Shown here piece by piece: positions 1 to 14,530 of a stretch of 64,000 bases of DNA. Each line of letters begins with the position of its first letter. The stretch's first letter is position 1. The notes under the pieces are model-generated. The model saw only the letters and a program-made list of their open reading frames with translations, did not search any database and was not told where the DNA came from. The stretch covers positions 16,534,501 through 16,598,500 of the forward strand of contig CM063288.1 in the NCBI GenBank assembly GCA_032173965.1, read 5' to 3'. This DNA is from Sitta carolinensis (Eukaryota > Chordata > Aves > Passeriformes > Sittidae). The position numbers and the translations under genes were made by a program.

Positions 1-3000
1 GATCAATGTAAGTAGAAATTAATCTTTTTAAGAATTAAGTAACTCACTGGTGAATGCTTTTCTATGCTTTCTACTGAGAAAGCAGTTAGGTCTCCCTTTT
101 CAGAATGAGGGACTCAGTTTACAGCAACTGCTTTGTACTTCAGCATTCGATGTAGGCATGTAGTACATGGAAAGTAGCAATTAGAGTTAAGTGAAAAAAG
201 AAGAGACCCATATTTGTTACTCATGGTTGAAAACTGATCCAATTAAAGTCTGTTAAATTGACCCATTTTACACTAGGCTAACCCTGAATAGGGCACTGGA
301 TAGAGTTTTTGGATGTGTGCCAGAGGAGGGACCATTGAATACACACTTTCACATAGGAAGTGGCAAATATCCTGTAATAGGATGGAATAGTATCAGGACC
401 AGATTTCCAAGAAAGTTTGAAACATAGCCCCCTAGCCTTACAGTAGTCAGGGAACACTGTTTTTTCCTCCTTGCACATTCACTGCACAGCGCAAAATATT
501 TTTGCATTTGTGAAAATATATGCAAATCCTTACCTGAAACTACTTCCTACTAATAAATTATTCTAGTTGTGCTTCTTCCCACACTTTTGTTCCTTTGTCC
601 TTCTTATCATGAGGCAATTGTAAGAGAAAAGCAAAGAAGAATAGATTGTTAATTATAACAGACTGATTACTATGGAGATGTGTTAGCATCAACACAGAGC
701 TGATCACAATCAGAAAGTCCTTTCTATGGATGTTCTGTGAGTTTTGTAAAAATAATTACAAAATCAAAATGAAAAGAACACAATTTATTTTTAAAATTAT
801 CATCAATATACTGGATAAAGAATGAATATACTGGATCAATAATCTGTAAAACTTGTCTTAAAAGAAAACAACCAATTTTCAGATTTTTTTTTCCCTGCTG
901 CAATTTCTAAGAATATAATAAAGAAATAAGCCTTTCCCCCTCACTCTTGTGTACAGTCCTATCTCAATCCTTTTAAGTACTGAGAGAAAAGTCATTATTA
1001 TAGAACGACAAGGCATCTTCTGAGTTTTTTAATTGCACCTGGTGAAGCAAGGACAGATCTGACTCCCAAAGTAGTGATTCGGCATTTAACTCAGTGAGCC
1101 AAATGCAGTCTTTGTGACTCATGGATCTTTAGCAGGGTTGTAGTGGGAATTATTCTGTTCCAATAGACTTAGCTGTTTCTTCAGAATGCCACCTACTTTT
1201 ATAATTTTAATTAATATTCCAAGGCTAACCTCCAACTCTCAGCCCTCAAGCACTTTCTATTTAATTCATCATTTATTGCTGTTGCAATCTCTCTTTTGAC
1301 GTAGTCCATTGTTCAGTTACTGTTCTCAACAATGTTTTATAAATTGCCCAATTTCCTAAATAGCAGCGATCATTTTTCTGAGTTACACCTTAAAGGAGAA
1401 GCCATCATACAGAAGCATTTTCCACCTTTTTGTTGACAAAAAGGAATGGAATTTCTCTCCTTTATGGACAAAAAGCATATTTGAGGTTTCTTCCAAATAT
1501 TGCACCAAGAAGTTGCAATGCAGCTGTTTAAGTAGGAATAGGATTTTTCTGTTATCACAGCAGTGAATCAACTGTTTGTAATATTTGCTTCATAGCAGCA
1601 GAGAACTCTGGTTGGATTATAAGAAACTTATCATTGAGGAAAGCAAGGCAACAACAAAGCTCAGAGCAGGAGAAGGAGATTGCTATTTCAGTGACACAGT
1701 TTGGAATAATTATTTTCTAATTCCACTGTTAATTTCCTTAACTTTATAATTTTGGAGCAGAAGAACCAGTTTTCACTTTTTGGAGGTTGAATGTCATGCC
1801 CAAAGCCCTCAACTTTATTGTGCTTTATAAAGACGAAACCTGAACTTTTTTGAGATCCATGCGAAAAAAAATCCCTATCACTGTGTAGGTACATGAATAT
1901 TTGCTTCATGTCAGAGCTTGGCTTTGCCAATTTCCAGGTGCAGGGAGCCACAGGATAAAGCACTATAAAAGTCCATAAATCTTTGCTGATATTTAGATAA
2001 AAGAATATCATGGAACAAAACAGAAAATCAGTACCTGCAAGACTTAATCAATTAAGGTTCTTGTCTTTCTCTGTATAAATTAGAGACATCCAAAGACAAA
2101 ACCTCAGAACATTCCACCAAAGAGAAGAGAAAGCCTCTGCTTTCTCAGCTGAGCTGATGCTCTGCAGCACAGCCTTGTGTTGGTTGCCTACCCAGCGTCC
2201 CCCCGCTGCAGTCTGGGTGGGCTGGTGCTCAGAGGAGCACAGATTGCAGAGCACTGCAAAGGGTTTTTTTATCTTCTTACTCTCATTGTACTTATCCACT
2301 AATGTAAATATTTCCAAAACAATATCTGAATTGTACAGTCATAAATGCATAGGCTGACAAATCTTCTCAGCTGCATTAGTCACTTCAACTGTATGTCTGA
2401 AAATTTGGTTTGGATGAAAACATTTACAAGTTTAAGTTCTAAACTCTGTGCCTCACCATGCAGCTGTTGAAAATTCCAGCCCATAAATTCTTATCAGATA
2501 TACCCTAATGCATGCTTTAGTCCAACTGCATACCAATAAGACCCTTGGAAGAAAAACTGCAAAAATGAGAAGAACCCGCTATGTTTTTCAAAACAGGAGA
2601 TTCAGAGATAATCATTTCTTCTTCAGTCTTGGGTTGTAAATGTACATCCCATTACTGACTGCTAATAGCTTTTAGGATGGATTATTGTTACAGCTGCTAA
2701 TTGGGAGCTGGATTTGAACACCTAAACAGCTTTGTCATTGGTTGCCATTGAGTTATTACACAAATTGATAAAATACACCCAATGTGGTATCACTGCAGTA
2801 ACATAAAACTAATTTTTAGCAATATAGCAGATTTCCTCCAGCATTTATCTTGCTGCTTAGCCGTTCAGAAGGAGCAAAATGGGACAGAGAACAGGAGGGA
2901 AATGCCCAGAGTGTCTGGAAAGCCTCTCATTTCAATTTTTGCATGTACCCCAGAGGTGAACACTAACACGGGTTGAGGACCCTGTTCTCCTGGGAGTGAA

Positions 3001-5044
3001 AGCTAATTTAAACTTTCACTGTGATCTGATATGCTTTAAAATGCAGCAAATCCCTTATTTATGAGTATAAAGGCCATGAAAGGGCTTTAGAATCTAACCC
3101 TAGGGGGCTGTTCAAGTGCATGAACCCAGTAATGTTTAACACTTACACTTAGTCTTGAACAGTTGCTTGAAAAGGATAGAGAAAAATACCAGGTAGATGC
3201 CCTCTTTTCTGAACAGTTGAGAAAGCTTCTAGCATGAAATGAAAAAACACATTTTTTAAAGAAAATGCTTTCTGGTACTGTAGCTATTACACTTTGCTAT
3301 TTAGAATTCACATTCCTAGAACAGAGCTGTTGCGTACATTTTTTATGACATAATCTTTCACATAAATGCATTTCTTGGAATGCTGACAGACCAATAAAGA
3401 AGCCTTGCTGTATTGGAGGAACAAAAAACATTTCAGGTCTAATATCAAAAGGGTTGTTAAATGTCTCCTTTGATTTTTGTGATGTGAGCTTTCCCAAGTC
3501 CATAGCACTGGCAAAGAGGTATTATATAAATATAAAAAGGACATGTATTCTAAAAGCTACAAGCAATTAAAAGGCAGTGTATTCTCCAACTAAGATTTGA
3601 AATATGTTCCATGAAAAGCAAGCATAATAAATTAATTCTGCTAAGCTGATGCAGAGTCAGATAACATACCCTCAATATCAATAGTTATACTTCTGCAAAT
3701 CCTGGTTTGACACTGCTTCACTGACATTTTGCTTCTGAAAATGTTTGTATTGCTCCTAACAGGACTATATAAGAGTCCTTTCATAAAACTCTGGTGACCC
3801 TCTGGGATGGTATTAGACACCAGTATGGGGTGTTCCCAGCAGTTTGCCTTCCTCCCTCCCCTCCTCTGCTGCCCAGGGTTAACATCCAGACCAGACCCAG
3901 TAAAAATTATATTAAGAACCTTCATTCCCAATGTTCACAGCCAGAAGCATTAGCATCTGCTGCCATTGGTCTTGGGCTAAAAAAACATACCAAATAGTGA
4001 ATGTGGAGAAGGCTTGGAGGCTGACATGCAACAGGTATTTTCCTTTGTTCCAAAGGAAGCATTCTCTCCAGCTTAGGGACAAATTGTTGCTGGGGCTGGG
4101 AAATGCTCAAAATATCCCTCTCTGCAGAAAATCCTTGCAGGGTTGATCTGCAGACATCCCAAGAATTGTGGTTCTTGACAAACTTCAGTATTAATTACTG
4201 CAGCATTGCTCTGACTCTTCCTGAAATTATGAAGCACACAAGGACTACCATAGTTGCTCATTTTCATTAGTGCTTCCTTCTTGAAAAATAAAATAAAGCA
4301 TTCTAATAGCACATGACTGTGCAGCACACTCAGACACATCTAGTTAGTAGCTGCCTAATACTTATTTCTAAAAAAAATTGTAAGGAAAAAATAATTTCTG
4401 GTATAAACCCAGTTTGAAAATGGAATACTTTCCCTCTTTGAGCAGACTATCTAGATGCTATTTCTACCTACAAGCCTTGGCAAGGGCAGGAGCTATCAGT
4501 ACCTATTCTTTAGCTTTTTCAACATCTCCACAAAAGTAAATATTCAGTCCCATTTAAGCCCAGCCTTCTTGTGGAACCAGTCCCTCCTGAGCAAATTTAC
4601 CAAACCGGTAAGCTATATCTTTCTCAAACAGTGCTCTCAGCTGCAGTTCTTGCTCTGTTTTTCCCCTGACATCCTACAAGTGAGGTCACTGTTAAGTCAT
4701 CGAGGACAGCAGGCAGCTCCAAGTCAATTTGAGAGCTTTATAATGCTGTCCTGTTCCAGAAAACTAGATACATATAATCCAGTCCCATCCAAGAACAGGA
4801 GCATTATCCAAAATGTGATACAACAATTTCATTAGCAGAACTAATTAGCAAAACCATCTTTTGTATCATACCCACTAGTTAGTGGAAATCAGCATTTTAC
4901 CCAACAAGGATATGCATAATTACACAGAAGGAACATTGTACCAAACAAATCATTTCCACACTGAAAAATGTACAGATATGGAACATAGGGTTTGCCACAC
5001 CATATGAGATTAATATTCCAGTGCTTCAGCTATCCTATTTTAGA
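1..5044. other. AT-rich non-coding stretch, no gene seen
   Basis: I see no supportable gene here. The longest open frames are 4455-4835 (+, 126 codons) and 1688-2011 (-, 107 codons). Both start at ATG, resemble no family I know and fit chance expectation for AT-rich DNA. A short GC-richer patch lies at about 2180-2260. The 2680-3130 stretch looks less degenerate than its surroundings, with mixed, non-repetitive homeodomain-like AT cores, and could be conserved non-coding DNA, but this is an impression only. No recognisable transposable element was found. Confidence 0.6.
3097..3110 (+). promoter_or_regulatory. Weak CTCF-like motif
   Basis: The 14-mer ACCCTAGGGGGCTG agrees with 11 of 14 positions of the usual CTCF core (CCASYAGRKGGCRS). 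It misses positions 1, 3 and 13. The central TAGGGGGC is the informative part and is unusual in this AT-rich, CpG-poor DNA. CTCF sites mark insulators and loop anchors, but a single motif match is weak evidence of binding. Confidence 0.22.
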
Positions 5045-5082
5045 CAGTGGTTAGCGCTTCATCATCTGATGAAGAACCACTG
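5045..5082. repeat. 38-bp bulged inverted repeat (hairpin)
   Basis: Two nested 8-bp arms are perfectly complementary. CAGTGGTT (5045-5052) pairs with AACCACTG (5075-5082), and CTTCATCA (5057-5064) pairs with TGATGAAG (5067-5074). A four-base AGCG bulge sits on the left side only, and a two-base spacer lies at the centre. CAGTGGTT resembles the ends of hAT/Charlie DNA transposons, which suggests two abutting termini of a collapsed element. However, the flanking 8-mers (5037-5044 and 5083-5090) do not match, so no target-site duplication supports that. It is too short for a microRNA precursor. Confidence 0.75.
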
Positions 5083-8000
5083 AAATGAACAATTGTGGAT
5101 TTTGCCATGAGAAAAAATTCTTAATAACTCACCCTTAATTAGTAGATCCCGTCTAAGAGATCAGGAGAAGTTAAAAAGTTCAGGGTATAAAACATTACAT
5201 AAATTTGTATTGAGATTGAAGAATTGAGAGATCGAAGATGAAAAGGATAGGGAGATTTTTAAAAACCCCTAACATTTATACTGCATGGAAAGACAAAAAA
5301 TATTCATCCTCATCATGCAATCAAGCGGCAATAAACTGATTTATTTACATGGGACATCAAAATTACTATGAAGTGATATTAACTACAGTCCCATAATTGA
5401 TACAATTAGAGAGCAGGAGGGCTCAGCAGAGGGGGCACAGCACCACCTGTCATCTTGCTTCCTGGACTGAGTTGGCTCTATTATCTTGAGTTTGGCAAAG
5501 AAGAAATACACAGCAAGAGAGGTGTAAAACATCCAATTCATCTCATCTCAAGTCACATAATTTAAAAATTAAGATTAAAATTCAAGGCCTGGATGAGTCA
5601 TAAATCCTTAGGGCACTTGAAACTGTTGTGTAAGAGAATGTGAATAACAAATACAGGTGTGAGACTACTTGATATATAGATAGAAATATATTTTAATTTA
5701 TTTTGTAAAGTCAGAGAATAAATTGAAATGAGTGGTTCCAAGTATTATGACATGCCAGCATTTATATCTCTGTGCCAGCTTTATATATTACTTTTGAATG
5801 GTATTTTTTTCCTTTTTCTCAAAGTATAATGATTAGTTAATTGATATTTGGACAATTTCATGGAAGTAAAATGCACTATGCATAAATGAAGAATTACATT
5901 CTGATGAAATCTCATTTTTTAAAAATAATTCAACATCTTGTTACTGAGTGCAATATGAATTAATGACTTAGGAACCCATTCACAGCACCCTTTTGCCTTA
6001 GACATGGTCTGAAAGACTAACTTCTAATTACATGGAATGCCTATTATATGACAGAGATAACAAACTGCTTCCCACTTCTGTAACTGTAGAGCAGGCTTTG
6101 CTCAGCATTGTCCATGTTTACTCCATGCCTATTCTCAGGGGCTAAAAGGGAAGCACTTAATTCCCATATAAGTTCATTTTACTGAAAAATTTTCCAACAA
6201 TCTCTTTTCTTCCCCCCTTTTCAAAACTACCAGATTAAAACGTGACAGAGCTAAAATGCTAAATGAATTTTCCATCCTGCTTTACTTGATACTGCAGACC
6301 TAAGTATCTAGACAACAGGCTAAATCCAGCCTGGGTTTAAAAGCTGATGTAATTTATCCAGTAGCTTATCCTGAGTGGAAATTAAAACCATATACTTTAT
6401 ACTGACTTTTTATTCGAATGACAGTTGATAGTTACTACAAAGATAGAAATCTAAATCTCACTGAAAGAAAAAAGATATCCACATTGCTCATTGCCATTTG
6501 ACCATCAAGCTGCAGATTTTCTCAGAAAACAAAAGTATTGTATGTGCCAACTACACAGTTGTAGACAGTTAAGAAAAATCTTTTGAAAGCATAGAAGGGA
6601 TACACTTATTAATTTAACACTTCCTTGATTTTCTTCAAGTCATCATTCATTCTTGAAAAAGACTAATCATAGTAGGAACAAATTCTAAAAACGCATACTA
6701 GCTTTAAGATGATTGAGAGTAATTGCTTAGCTCTATGCAAAAGTGATGTGTAGATATACATGAATATACAGGAAGAATTACTTTTTATTCACAGAGGCTT
6801 GATTACATGGAACACACTGTGGTTCTTCATCTAATTTTTTGACAAATTATTTAGTCCAGGCTGCATTATTTAGTAAGGTAGTTGTATTTACTTATTTTTT
6901 ATATCTGTCCTTGAAAAATACGATTTAGAAACAAGAAGAGAGTTTCATGCTGTGAAAAAGTGAAGCTCTTTACAGGGACTTTTTGATTTTTCTAAAGACT
7001 ACTTTGCTTGAAGTTGTGCATTTTCCTTCTATTTGGAAGCTGGATTATTTTATCAGTGAAAAGTCTTAGTTTAGGTGGTCCAACCAATAATTTTTATTTG
7101 GAGAGTTTAATCAGGTTTTTGTAAGGGTAAGCTGTGGAGGGTGAGGCATGATGTTGCGAGATAGCATTGCCTGATGTAGTTGTACTTCTCACCAGAACAA
7201 AGGCTAATTCTCAGTATAGACCATGCAGAAGTTATTGCACAGTTTGAGCCCGAGTTTTCAATAAGGATGGAAGAAACTGGCAATAAGTCTGAAATTTGGC
7301 AAGGTTTTATCAGTTCCTTTTGCAGGGCTACTTAGAATTTCACTCTGTGGAATATTTCAAGCCTGGCAATGTTTTGAAGGGGGCAGCTTGCAAAATCAAG
7401 TTTTAGCTTGGAGTTTTATTGGCTGATAGTAGGGAAACTGTAGCAACACGCTTCTGAAGAAGTGCTATCCCATGAAGCACATGACTGAGAACAGGATGGG
7501 AAAAAACCTGAGAGTGCTTAAGTTCTATCTTCCAAAAGTTAAGCTGACGGACCATAACGTTCCAATGTCACACAACTGGTATGCTCTGGGTCTGCTTGCT
7601 CTTAGCCCAGTCCTGCACTATCAGAAACAGATAAAAGAGAGTGCTGGAGCCTCTATCATATCTATTACAGTTCTTTCCTGGTCCATCTTTCTGTATCTGT
7701 TTGTGATTCCACCTTTTGCTTGCATGTTGGGATTCTAGAGCAGATACTGTTGTACTGAGAATACACAGTGGCACTATAACAAAACACAGTGAAATTACCA
7801 AGGGGAGACTTAGTCTGTGATTAAATAGCCAAGGTATTATGCTAATACTAATAAAACAACTAGATAAGAAGATGTGTGAATGCAGGTAAATGCTTGTAAT
7901 GTCCTCTGTTACTGTGACACAGATAGAAACACACAGTAACACACACAACAGGTGTTCAGGCAGAGAAGAAGAAAGGAAGTCTCTAGTTTATTGTTGACTT

Positions 8001-8224
8001 CATATCTATAAGTTTCTGGGCAGTGATCAGAGATTGGACAGAGAGGTTACCACCTCTCCATCTTCACTGGTCACTTGAGAAGTCCATCAAGTGATATCTT
8101 CACAGAAAAATACAAACATGATTCTTGTTTATCTTACAATTCATGAGAACTGATTCCACTATACTAAAACAAATCAGAAGGCTTATTTTCAAAAACAACA
8201 GTCCTCCACATTATTTAGTGTTCT

Positions 8225-8257
8225 ATTAAACAGTGTTTTAGTGTTCTACTGTTTAAT
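8225..8257. repeat. Inverted repeat, 10-bp stem, 13-nt loop
   Basis: ATTAAACAGT (8225-8234) is the exact reverse complement of ACTGTTTAAT (8248-8257), with a 13-base spacer. A perfect 10-bp stem with a loop under 20 bases is expected about once by chance in 64 kb, so the pairing is real as sequence but no function is implied. Confidence 0.8.
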
Positions 8258-11200
8258 ATGTTCTACTAAAGTGCCTTCAGATTAAATGATGCTCTGTATA
8301 GGCACCAGCACTGGGCTCAAGTTTTGCTGCATTTTTAATTTCTTTTTCTAATGGCTAGAAAACCAGTAGATAGATATTATTTACAATGACCCTTCTATTT
8401 TAGGACTGTAGTTACTAAATTAAATGGAAACACCACCCCACCCCCCAAAAAAAAAGCTGAAAAAAAAGTTTCTTATATCTTCATCACGCTCAAAATGAGT
8501 ACCTATGGAAAGATAAAACCAGTACAGAGATAAGCCAAGATTTCTTAGAGATTTCTCTTCTCAGTATTCATCAGTCATCACTCGCATAAGCTTGTAAGGA
8601 ACACTGAGTAGATGTAGTAGGACAGCTGTGACCTGAGGCCAAAAATCTTCTCTGGACATTTTAAGGGAGACCTGTAAGGTCTCTTTTTTTAGGGTTTTCA
8701 CTTCATAAAACAAGGTTTCCAAATAATATTAGATTCTAAACAGAATTATCAATACTTATTCTAATTTATTTTTGTTTAATGTTTCCAATATCTGAACACC
8801 CATCTGGCAAAATACGCCTGCATTGAGTCCCTTCTGAATTCAAGATTCTGATCTTGATGTCTGAAGAACTTTGGACAGATTATTTTGAAATGGTAAAAGG
8901 AACTATTTGACTGTGTTGTAAGAATGGATTCCATATTTCTGTGGATTTCCACAAAAGAAATGTCCCTTGGAAACAGGAACAGATTAATTACAAAGGTGAA
9001 AATCTGTGACTAGAAGAACTAAAAATGTTTGGCATATATCAATAGCAGCATAACAACACTCATGAAGATTAGATGCACTTTTCCACATTCCTCCACCTGT
9101 CTGAACAGAAGAGAATGGCAGAACAAATAGTAAAACCCTGGTTAAAATTTATAGTGCATCTATCTTCTTTTTAAGGTACTCACACACTATAACACTTGCA
9201 GCTGTCAAAATGCTTAGTTAAAGTCAAAATTGACTTATCAGGTAGGTCAGAGCCATTGAATGGAAGACACATTGAAATTAGTAGTTACACGTTTCACAAA
9301 GACTGCAAGATAATGTTGCTCTTCAGCAGCTCATCCATCAGTGGTCACCCTTTGTTAGGGAAGGCCACACTTCAGCACTTACACGTAAGGTGTTTATTTC
9401 CTTTGATTGTTTCTCTAGCAATTTTCATAAGCTAAACCACTTTTTGGCAAGGAAAGAAGCTTTATGTATTGTAAATATTTTAAGTTGTTTTCTGTGCACT
9501 TTTTTATAACCCATCCCTAATTATTCTGCATAATATATTTAAAAATAAATTGGAGTTTTAATAGTGCAGTCATCAAACTACTTCGGTTACATTTACATAT
9601 ATATATATATAATTTCAGCGCTTTTGGGGATTTAGAGCATTTTTAACATGCCCAGAAACTCCTAACTAGCTACCCTTGTCTAAGCTGCTAATGCAAGGTG
9701 CTAGTTTAGGCCAGGCCCTTTTTTTTCTCCTGAGTCAATCACAGTACATGACCTTTACATTTTAGTTACATTCTCCATTTCTCCTTTGCTCCTCAGTGAA
9801 ACTACTTAAAAATATTTGCGTTTGTTTTTGTTAGGTTGTCAAAAATATGCTTCAATATTTAATTAATAAATGTTGTTTTAGAGATCCTTAGGTGAGTTGG
9901 AACACACATTTTGGAATTGGAATAGACAAATTAAACATCTGTTCAGTGTTTCCAAGTGTTTCCATCTAAACATAAATCATTACATTTCGAGTAATCTTTA
10001 TCACAGGGAACAGGAATTTCCTCTGTTTGAATTCATGATGTAATAAATGCATTATTATCTGCTACACCTGTACACATGTACAATATGGAATAAAAATTGC
10101 TCCTGTGTCTCAACCATCACATATACAGACACAGGTGTGCAGTACTTATGTATGCAAATTTATGTCATTAAAAAAAATCATAATTATACTTTTATTCTTC
10201 ACTGAATATATTTGGCCCTCATTCTCTGCTACTTCCATTTAAGGCTGTAGTAGTGAAGAGAGCTATATGGAGTTCCTGCCCAAATTACATACAGGATAAA
10301 GTAGTCTATGTTGGAGCAGCCAGCTCTGTTCCTTCAGAGACTCCAGTGTAGCTGAGAATCACTCAAACAGTCTGTATTACTTATTTTGCTTGGCAAAATC
10401 TCCACAGCTTGGAGCTGCAAGAAGAGAAAATAGAAAGTGTTTTAGGAATGAGCTGTGCTGAGCCTAAGTCTCGTGAGGACGCTTCAGCACGAAAGAGTGA
10501 CACTCTTCAAGAATTCTCTGTGAGAATGCTCAGCTCTGCCTTAACACCAGGAAAACAGAGAAGAATCTTATTGGTTATGAGTTGTTGGACCAAAGAAAGG
10601 AAATACTGCCTCACTGTTCATATGGATCTCACCCAACAGCTTTAACATTAATACAGTCTCTTCATCGAGGGCAGCTAAGGCTTATGTCCTTAAGTTAACT
10701 GTGGGACTCACGGCTGCACGGAGGGACCCGCAAATCAGCTGTACAAAGAACACAAGTCACAGATGTAAGTACACACACAGCTAAACACATAACACATGTG
10801 AAAATGAGTCTTCTTTTCACAACCATGTAAATAGCTCACAGAAGTGTACTTAAAAAGGATAAAGGCTTCCTTCACACATGTGAGAATATCCTATTTACTA
10901 TCGATTTTTCTCGATTCTGTGCAATTAGCATGCTACCCTTCTACTCTGCTTTACTTAACAAGGTATCTTAGTCCAAAGACTGCAATCCTAGGGTTCTTTC
11001 AAACTATATTAGGCAGCTAAAATATGAAATTAAAAGAAAACAGAGTTCCAGCCAACAGAAACAAGTGACTCATTTCCTTGTGAAAACACACGAGGTTTAT
11101 GTTACTCTGGCAACGATGTTCACCATTCCAGAATAAAGTCTCTTTGCTCCCTTCAGAGCTTTTATATATTCCTGTTACAGTCTATGTTCCACTGTGACCT

Positions 11201-14200
11201 GACATTGAACCAAGTTATTCAGTTATTCACATGGGACTTTAAGTTATGCTTTAATTTAGACAGATTCTAAATCTACTCCTTTGACAATGAATTAATAAAT
11301 ACACATATTCTTTTTCATAGTGAGGATTTCAGAGGAGAAAAGCTATTTCTGGGGCATATTGGTGATATGTGCCTTTTCAGAATTGTGTGTTGACATGATA
11401 AACAGGAACGGCTGTGGCTGCATTCATACAACCCTGCAAGCAACAAACACATCAGCATTCCAGCTGCTGGTTTTCCCCAGGAAGTTGCTTCAATTGTATC
11501 ACATATGTAAAAATACAAGTTAGGGGAAAAGCCACAATTTTTAATCTCATTGTGAAATTAACCACATGTGTCAGGAGAATACCAGCATAATAGGGATGCA
11601 GAAATTCTGCCCTTTGGAATGCCAAGAGTTCTTTCGTACAGAGGGTTCCTTATATATTAAGTCATAATCCTTGTGCAGTGTGAAAGAAGTACAAAGTTCT
11701 CGTTTGAAACCAAAACTGTAATTTGGTATTTGTTACTTATTTACTTCAAGATATGTTCTTAAAAGTTAGATGAGAGATTGCAGCAACTGAAAAAACAAAT
11801 TTTCTGCTTAAATTTTGGAGATTTGCCCATCTATCTGAAGATTTCTCTGGAGTTAAAATGGAATTCAGGAGATTTTGTCTGCTACAGTTCTTGCTTTCCT
11901 TGGTAGCATAGTAAACTTCAGTCTTAAAAGCATTTTCATGAGAGACTGTGAACATTAAAAGTTCTAAAATACTGTGTAGGAAACCTCCCACAGAACACAT
12001 GATGAGCAGAAATATATTGCCATAACTTCTGTGGAGTAACTGAGTTTGAAAATCATATGCCAAAAAATGAAGTTTTTCGTCATTTATGTGAACACATATG
12101 TGTTTGGCTGAATGGCTTCCTTTATCCATCCCTAAGATTTTTGTCATTCATATACAGCTCTGTCATGTAAATTAAGTTTTGGGAAACTTCATTCAGAGTC
12201 CCTGAAAGCTTTGCAGTTACGCTTTGAGGGATCATGGTTTGGTCCCTACCCCCTGAAAGAACACACAAAACAGCACTTTGTGCCCAAGTAATAAAACATC
12301 TTTATTTGTACTCAGATTTGCCCCATTTCACTATATTAATATTAAACTGAAGATTCAAAAGAAGAAAGTGGAACATTAACAGAATTCGGATAAAGATAAA
12401 TGAAAATTCTGAAATACTTTCCTCAAGAAGTATTGCTTCTTAAATAAAACCTTCCCAAAAATCACTGACACTTTTCAAATGCTTCCTGGGCTTGGCTAGA
12501 ATCTCATTAAGTTACTGATCTTCATGACGACTCATAATGGGTTCTATGATTAAGCTGTGGAACCCTCAGCCACGAGTTTCTATTAAAGCCAAACGCATAG
12601 CAAAATTCAAAGCTCAATTATACAACATGATCCAAGTTCTTGGCTCCAGTTCTTTCAGTTCTTTCTGTTCTTTCTCTGAACACTGCTGAGACAGCACAAA
12701 AAAGATAGAAAGAAGACTTAAAGGGGTAGATGGGCATTCCCTGACTGAAAAACATTTGAGGAGATTAGAATAATGCCACCCAATCCTAATTTTAGTTTCT
12801 AAGAGATGGCTCAGGATTGAAAGATGACAGGGAAGTGGGTACCACGTAATCCTCAGCTACCTCAGATGCTGTGTCTCACATGGCACACCTTGTAGACATA
12901 CTTCTATTCTCACAGTCTGTGTGCATCCTGAGCACTGCTGAAAAAAACAGGAATTTATATAGATATAAAAAATGAGGATTAGCTGGGATAACTTCAATGG
13001 GGCCATGCTGTTCTAAGATGTACAAATATACAACAAAGCAAAAGCTGCCTGCTAGTTACCTGTTGAAGATCAAGATAAAGACTCTTTTTCTATGACTTCC
13101 TCATTGCTCTGCCGAAATAACTGGAACTGGTCATTAACAGAGGCAGGCTACATATTTGGAATACTGGAGAGATTTCAGGCATCTTTCCACACCACCATTC
13201 CTCTGCTACAGCTCTGCTATCACATAGTAATGCAATGCCTTCATGGAGATAGGAAATGTAAGAAAGAATATTCTGCCTCTTTTCTCATGTTTAATAATTG
13301 AAACAAACAAGATATAGCAGAGTCAGGCAGAAAATGCTGGTTTATGAAATTCAGTAAAGGGAAAAGGTTTCTTTCATACTGTTAGATCCCACAATACTGA
13401 ATACAGCCATAAGCATTCTTGGATATTACAAGGCATTGAGAAAGTACTACATAATCAGCATGTGCTCCAAATACATGTTATAAAATATGCATAAGATGAA
13501 TTGCCTGTGAAAGCTGAATGTTGATAAGAAGAAGTAATAATTGTGGTTTTGGCCTTGATCCTTAAAAAGACACCTCATACTAATAGAATAGAGTAGCTAA
13601 TACAAAAATCATTATTATCTTATGAAAAATGTAATAATTCTGCCTGGACTAAATTGACAGACTATATCCACAGTATACAAATGTATTAAAACAGATAAAA
13701 TGACACCAGTTTACGTGAGGCTGATGCCATGATGTTCATTGCTATAAACTCACAAAATCGTAAAAATACATTTCATCTTAAACTGTCATATGCTGAATAC
13801 CAACTCTGTTATTCAATTACTGTTACTGGATTGTGCTTCACATAGGACCCAAGTACACAGAAAGAAAACATTGTTTGAGTGCAGTCACTGGCAAATGACA
13901 ACAGCAAACTCTTGCATTGACATCTCTGATTACAGCATGAGGTTCAGTATGATTAGCAATAGCTTGCTCATTACTGTCATTTCTACATTTCGTTATATCT
14001 TTCCAGAGTGTATGTTGTCAGGGTAGTAAATATGCTAATGTGCTAAAAAATAGGAAGCCATGTTGTACAGCAGCTGTCTTTCACATCCACAAACCTCCCT
14101 GCAGAATCATCCACAATTTACCTATTTCAAGAAACAAAATTGCTGTGAGAGTCACAGTTATGACTGGAGAGGAGATTTCTTAGACATACCTTCCAGTATG

Positions 14201-14510
14201 AGGACAGAGACATATGACAAGTGCCTACCTCAAGAAGCCTGCACAGGCAGAACAGTACTGAGGTGACTGGTTCCTTTCAACCTGTTTTGCTTAGGAAACA
14301 AGTTTTTGGGTTTTTTTATTAGCTGAGTTGTTTGGGTTTTGTGGGCTTGTTCCTTGTGTTCCTTGTTTGTCCTTATTTTTTTTTTCCCAACAACCAGGCA
14401 GCATTGCTAGGTACAATAAATTGCAACCATTTAATGCACAGATCAGAAGTATACTACATATATACTACTATATATACTATATGCTACCTCCTGGGTCTCC
14501 ACTATTTTCC

Positions 14511-14530
14511 TTTTTTTTTTTTTTTTTTTT
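14511..14530. repeat. Poly-T run (T20)
   Basis: Twenty uninterrupted T lie just after a TA-rich patch. It could be the A-tail of an old minus-strand retroposed sequence, but no recognisable body lies next to it. Length polymorphism is likely. Confidence 0.9.

Noticed and set aside
4455..4835. 126-codon plus-strand frame as a gene
   Set aside because: Same reason: an isolated single frame of near-chance length with a composition typical of random AT-rich translation.
5037..5090. Target-site duplication around the CAGTGGTT inverted repeat, as for a hAT element
   Set aside because: The flanking 8-mers (ATTTTAGA and AAATGAAC) do not match.
5068..6831. Shared 13-mer between the hairpin (5068-5080, reversed) and 6819-6831 as dispersed copies of one element
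   Set aside because: Tens of 13-mer matches are expected by chance in this window, and the flanks do not align.
11746..12147. 133-codon minus-strand frame as a gene
   Set aside because: It starts at ATG, but the length is near chance expectation for 64 kb in six frames and the translated sequence is unrecognised.
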